This document shows, one piece after another, positions 29,970 to 32,214 of a stretch of 32,214 bases of DNA. Every line of letters starts with the position of its first letter. Position 1 is the stretch's first letter. The notes beneath the pieces were generated by a model, which was given only the letters and a program-made list of their open reading frames with translations, searched no databases and was not told the DNA's origin. The position numbers and the translations under genes are program-made. This DNA is from UKL13-2 sp964417885 (lineage in GTDB: Bacteria > Pseudomonadota > Gammaproteobacteria > Burkholderiales > Usitatibacteraceae), in contig CAYQKN010000032.1 of the NCBI GenBank assembly GCA_964417885.1, positions 1 to 32,214 of the forward strand, read 5' to 3'.

Positions 29970-30905
29970 ATGTCGAACGAACACGCCAATCTCAATCCGG
30001 AAGCCGTCGAAATGCCCGCCGGTCCGCCCGACGCTGCTGCCAACACCGCTGCCGAGGCCGATGCGCCGGCTGCCGCCACCTCAATGGTCGACATGTCCGA
30101 CGGCATTGCCGACAGTGCGCCGCATACCGTTGACGTGGCGGAGGCCAAGCTTGCGCTGGAGGCGGTGCTGATGGCGGCGTCCGAGCCGATGGCGGTAAAC
30201 GAGCTGAAGCGGATTTTCGAGGGCGAATTGAGCGGTGACACGGTGCGCAACCTGCTGGAAGAAATGCGTGCCGAGTGGGTCGGCCGCAGTGTCGAACTGG
30301 CGCTGGTCGCCAGCGGCTACCGGTTTCGCGTCAAGCCCGAGTTCCAGAAGTATCTCGATCGCCTGTCGAGCGAGAAGCCACCGCGTTATTCGCGGGCGGT
30401 GCTGGAAACGCTGGCGATCATTGCCTACCGCCAGCCGGTGACGCGTGGCGACATCGAGGACATACGCGGGGTGCAGGTGTCGCCGCACATCCTCAAGACG
30501 CTGCAGGACCGCGGCTGGATCGACGAGATCGGCCACAAGGAAGTGGCCGGCCGCCCCGCGCTGTTCGCCACCACCCGTCATTTTCTCGATGACCTCAACC
30601 TGCGCTCGCTGGAAGAACTGCCGCCGCTGCACGAGCTGCAGGCCACACTCGACATGAGCCAGGCCGGTGCCGTGCTGTCCGCCGGCGAAACCCCGTCGCT
30701 GCCTGGCGTCGCCACCAGACAATCGTTCGATCCTGTTGCGCCGGCCGAAGCCGAGAGCGACACCGCAACCATCACGCCAGAGGAAACACCCGCCATGTCC
30801 GCCGAACCGATCGCAGAACCTTCGCCAGGCGAAGGTGCAGACAGCCCGGGCGAACCGCCGCTGGACGGCGCCGATCTCGCACCCGATGCGGAGACAACGG
30901 CATGA
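29970..30905 (+). CDS. scpB: Segregation and condensation protein B
   Basis: A protein of 311 residues that acts with ScpA and SMC/MukB-like ATPases. Two winged-helix domains: the first from about 57 (AKLALEAVLMAASEPMAVNELKRIF), the second with RYSRAVLETLAIIAYRQPVTRGDIEDIRGV and GRPALFATTRHFLDDL. These are flanked by low-complexity Ala/Pro/Glu-rich tails (about 1-50 and 215-311), longer than in the ~190-residue Gram-positive protein. The start is ATG 29970, chosen over TTG 29946 because it begins a typical N-terminus. The stop overlaps rluB by 4 bases (ATGA). Confidence 0.95.
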   Translation: MSNEHANLNPEAVEMPAGPPDAAANTAAEADAPAAATSMVDMSDGIADSAPHTVDVAEAKLALEAVLMAASEPMAVNELKRIFEGELSGDTVRNLLEEMRAEWVGRSVELALVASGYRFRVKPEFQKYLDRLSSEKPPRYSRAVLETLAIIAYRQPVTRGDIEDIRGVQVSPHILKTLQDRGWIDEIGHKEVAGRPALFATTRHFLDDLNLRSLEELPPLHELQATLDMSQAGAVLSAGETPSLPGVATRQSFDPVAPAEAESDTATITPEETPAMSAEPIAEPSPGEGADSPGEPPLDGADLAPDAETTA

Positions 30906-32214
30906 TCAAGCGCATCGTCGTCACCGGCCTGAAAGCGCGCGGCTATGTCGATGGCCGCTACGTCGGCGAAGACAAGAAAGAGGGCGCACGCGAACGCACC
31001 GACGTGCTTGGCACGCCGAAACGGCGCGGCAAAGCCGGCGCCGGTGCCGGTACCGGCGTGGGCAAGGGGCGCGGCAAGAAACGCGGCGTCGGCGCCGGCG
31101 GCCTGCCGGCAGACAATCTGGGCAATGCCACCGCCGGTAAACGCGGCAAGCGCGGCAAGACACCGGGGCGCGGTCCGGCCCTCGGTGGACAGGCGGCCGG
31201 TGCCGGCAATACCTTCGGCCAGCCGCCTGCCGGTCGCGGCGCGCGCGGCCAGCCGCGCAGCCAGCCTCGCAAGAACAAGTCCGGCCGCAAGACGCCGTTC
31301 CGTCCGGGTGCCAACAGCGTGCCGCTTGCGCCGTCGCCGTCCGAGATGGCCGATATTCGCCGCTTCGGCGACGAAACCAAATCCGGCCAGTTTGCCGAGG
31401 CGCTGGCGGCGCAGGCCAACGTCAAGCGCGAGCGCCTGCACAAGGTGATGGCGCAATCCGGCATCGGTTCGCGCCGCGACATGGAAATCATGATTGCCGG
31501 CGGCCGCGTCATGGTCAACGGCATCGTCGCCACCGCCGGCACGCAGGTGTCACCGGGCGACAACGTGATGGTCGATCACCGGCCGATCAAACTCAAGTTC
31601 AACGAAGAGCTGCCGCGGGTGCTGCTGTATCACAAGCCCGAGGGCGAGATTGTCACCACCAACGATCCGGGCAACCGCATCACCGTGTTCGACAACCTGC
31701 CGCGGGTTGAAAACGGCAAATGGGTCGCCATCGGCCGGCTTGACATCAACACCTCCGGCCTGCTGATTTTCACCACCAGCGGCGAGCTGGCCAATCGCTT
31801 CATGCACCCGCGCTATGAAGTCGAACGCGAATACGCGGTGCGCATCCTCGGCGAGCTGACCGAGGAGCAGACCCAGGCGCTGCTGGCCGGCGTCAACATC
31901 GATTTCGAGCGCGATGAAGACGACGAGGACGACGAGGATCATCCGATTGTCCCGGCGCGCTTCGACACCATCGAGAAACGCGGCGGCGAAGGCGTCAACC
32001 AGTGGTACCACGTCACGATCAAGGAAGGCCGCAACCGGGAAGTGCGCAAGATGTTCGAATCGCAGGGCCTGACGGTGTCGCGCCTGATTCGCATCCGCTT
32101 CGGCCAGATCGAGCTGCCGCAGCGCCTGGCGCGCGGCAAGATGATGGAGCTGGCCCCCGATCAGGTACGCAGCATTCTCACCGCAGCCGGCATCGCCGAT
32201 GAATTCGGCGCGGC
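30902..32214 (+). CDS. rluB: 23S rRNA pseudouridine synthase B (3' end beyond window)
   Basis: The frame is open from ATG 30902 to the window end (437 codons), so the C-terminus is missing. Family: RsuA/RluB/RluE/RluF, making the pseudouridine at 23S rRNA position 2605 in E. coli. An S4 RNA-binding domain (about 175-235) opens with RERLHKVMAQSGIGSRRDME. The catalytic motif GRLDINTSGLL holds Asp281. EREYAVRILGELTEEQ and EGRNREVRKMFESQG follow. Before the S4 domain stands a 170-residue Gly/Ala/Lys/Arg-rich extension, and an acidic run (DEDDEDDED, about 339-347) is inserted in the catalytic domain. It is coupled to scpB by a 4-base overlap, a common arrangement. Confidence 0.93.
   Translation, partial: MIKRIVVTGLKARGYVDGRYVGEDKKEGARERTDVLGTPKRRGKAGAGAGTGVGKGRGKKRGVGAGGLPADNLGNATAGKRGKRGKTPGRGPALGGQAAGAGNTFGQPPAGRGARGQPRSQPRKNKSGRKTPFRPGANSVPLAPSPSEMADIRRFGDETKSGQFAEALAAQANVKRERLHKVMAQSGIGSRRDMEIMIAGGRVMVNGIVATAGTQVSPGDNVMVDHRPIKLKFNEELPRVLLYHKPEGEIVTTNDPGNRITVFDNLPRVENGKWVAIGRLDINTSGLLIFTTSGELANRFMHPRYEVEREYAVRILGELTEEQTQALLAGVNIDFERDEDDEDDEDHPIVPARFDTIEKRGGEGVNQWYHVTIKEGRNREVRKMFESQGLTVSRLIRIRFGQIELPQRLARGKMMELAPDQVRSILTAAGIADEFGA

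Overview
The window looks like a scaffold piece from a GC-rich betaproteobacterium. The evidence is gene order and protein style: pcnB-folK-dgk-panC-panD, yciB-yciI-bolA-ppiC, PHP phosphatase-yciO-M50 protease-trpS-scpA-scpB-rluB, a one-polypeptide PurL of about 1335 residues, and a PHP phosphatase resembling the Chromobacterium enzyme. I cannot place it in a family. A run of exactly 100 N (3287-3386) inside a permease gene marks a draft or metagenome assembly join. Most of the DNA is chromosomal housekeeping. I see no transposase, integrase, CRISPR array or complete prophage.

Layout. 1-3029 (+): 3' end of pcnB, then a tight run folK-dgk-panC and, after 191 bp, panD with its own strong ribosome binding site and a terminator (3053-3075). 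3095-7182 (-): a four-gene efflux-type ABC operon (HlyD-family adaptor, ATPase, two MacB/FtsX-type permeases, the last broken by the gap), headed by a TATAAT box beside a perfect dyad. 7315-8145 (-): an alpha/beta hydrolase. 8146-8970: an intergenic palindrome, a small Lar-like zinc-ribbon gene (+) and tRNA-Leu(CAA) (-) with a terminator. 8972-10030 (+): queA. 10081-12938 (-): HNH nuclease, an unknown protein and a PilZ-like protein. 13095-14301 (+): ppa and a GNAT acetyltransferase. 14298-15946: ygfZ (-) divergent from a ygfX/cptA-like gene (+). 16034-20041 (+): purL. 20129-25322 (-): a phenylpyruvate/indolepyruvate decarboxylase, an unknown protein, the ppiC-bolA-yciI-yciB cluster and another unknown protein. 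25382 to the end (+): PHP phosphatase, yciO, M50 protease, trpS, scpA, scpB and rluB, the last running off the window.

The genes cover cofactor and nucleotide supply (folate, pantothenate, dNTP salvage, purines, pyrophosphate removal), RNA and translation (pcnB, queA, ygfZ, tRNA-Leu, trpS, rluB), chromosome segregation (scpAB) and the envelope (ABC efflux, YciB, PpiC, M50 protease).

The least expected signals are not in the housekeeping genes. They are: (i) two diverged copies of a roughly 70-bp palindrome in separate intergenic spaces (8207-8277 and 20056-20124), which look like a REP-type family; (ii) a stand-alone Lar-like protein abutting the 3' end of a tRNA gene; (iii) an HNH / unknown / degenerate-PilZ gene trio; (iv) a perfect dyad next to the -10 box of the efflux operon. 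None proves a new system. The repeat family and the trio are the best leads.
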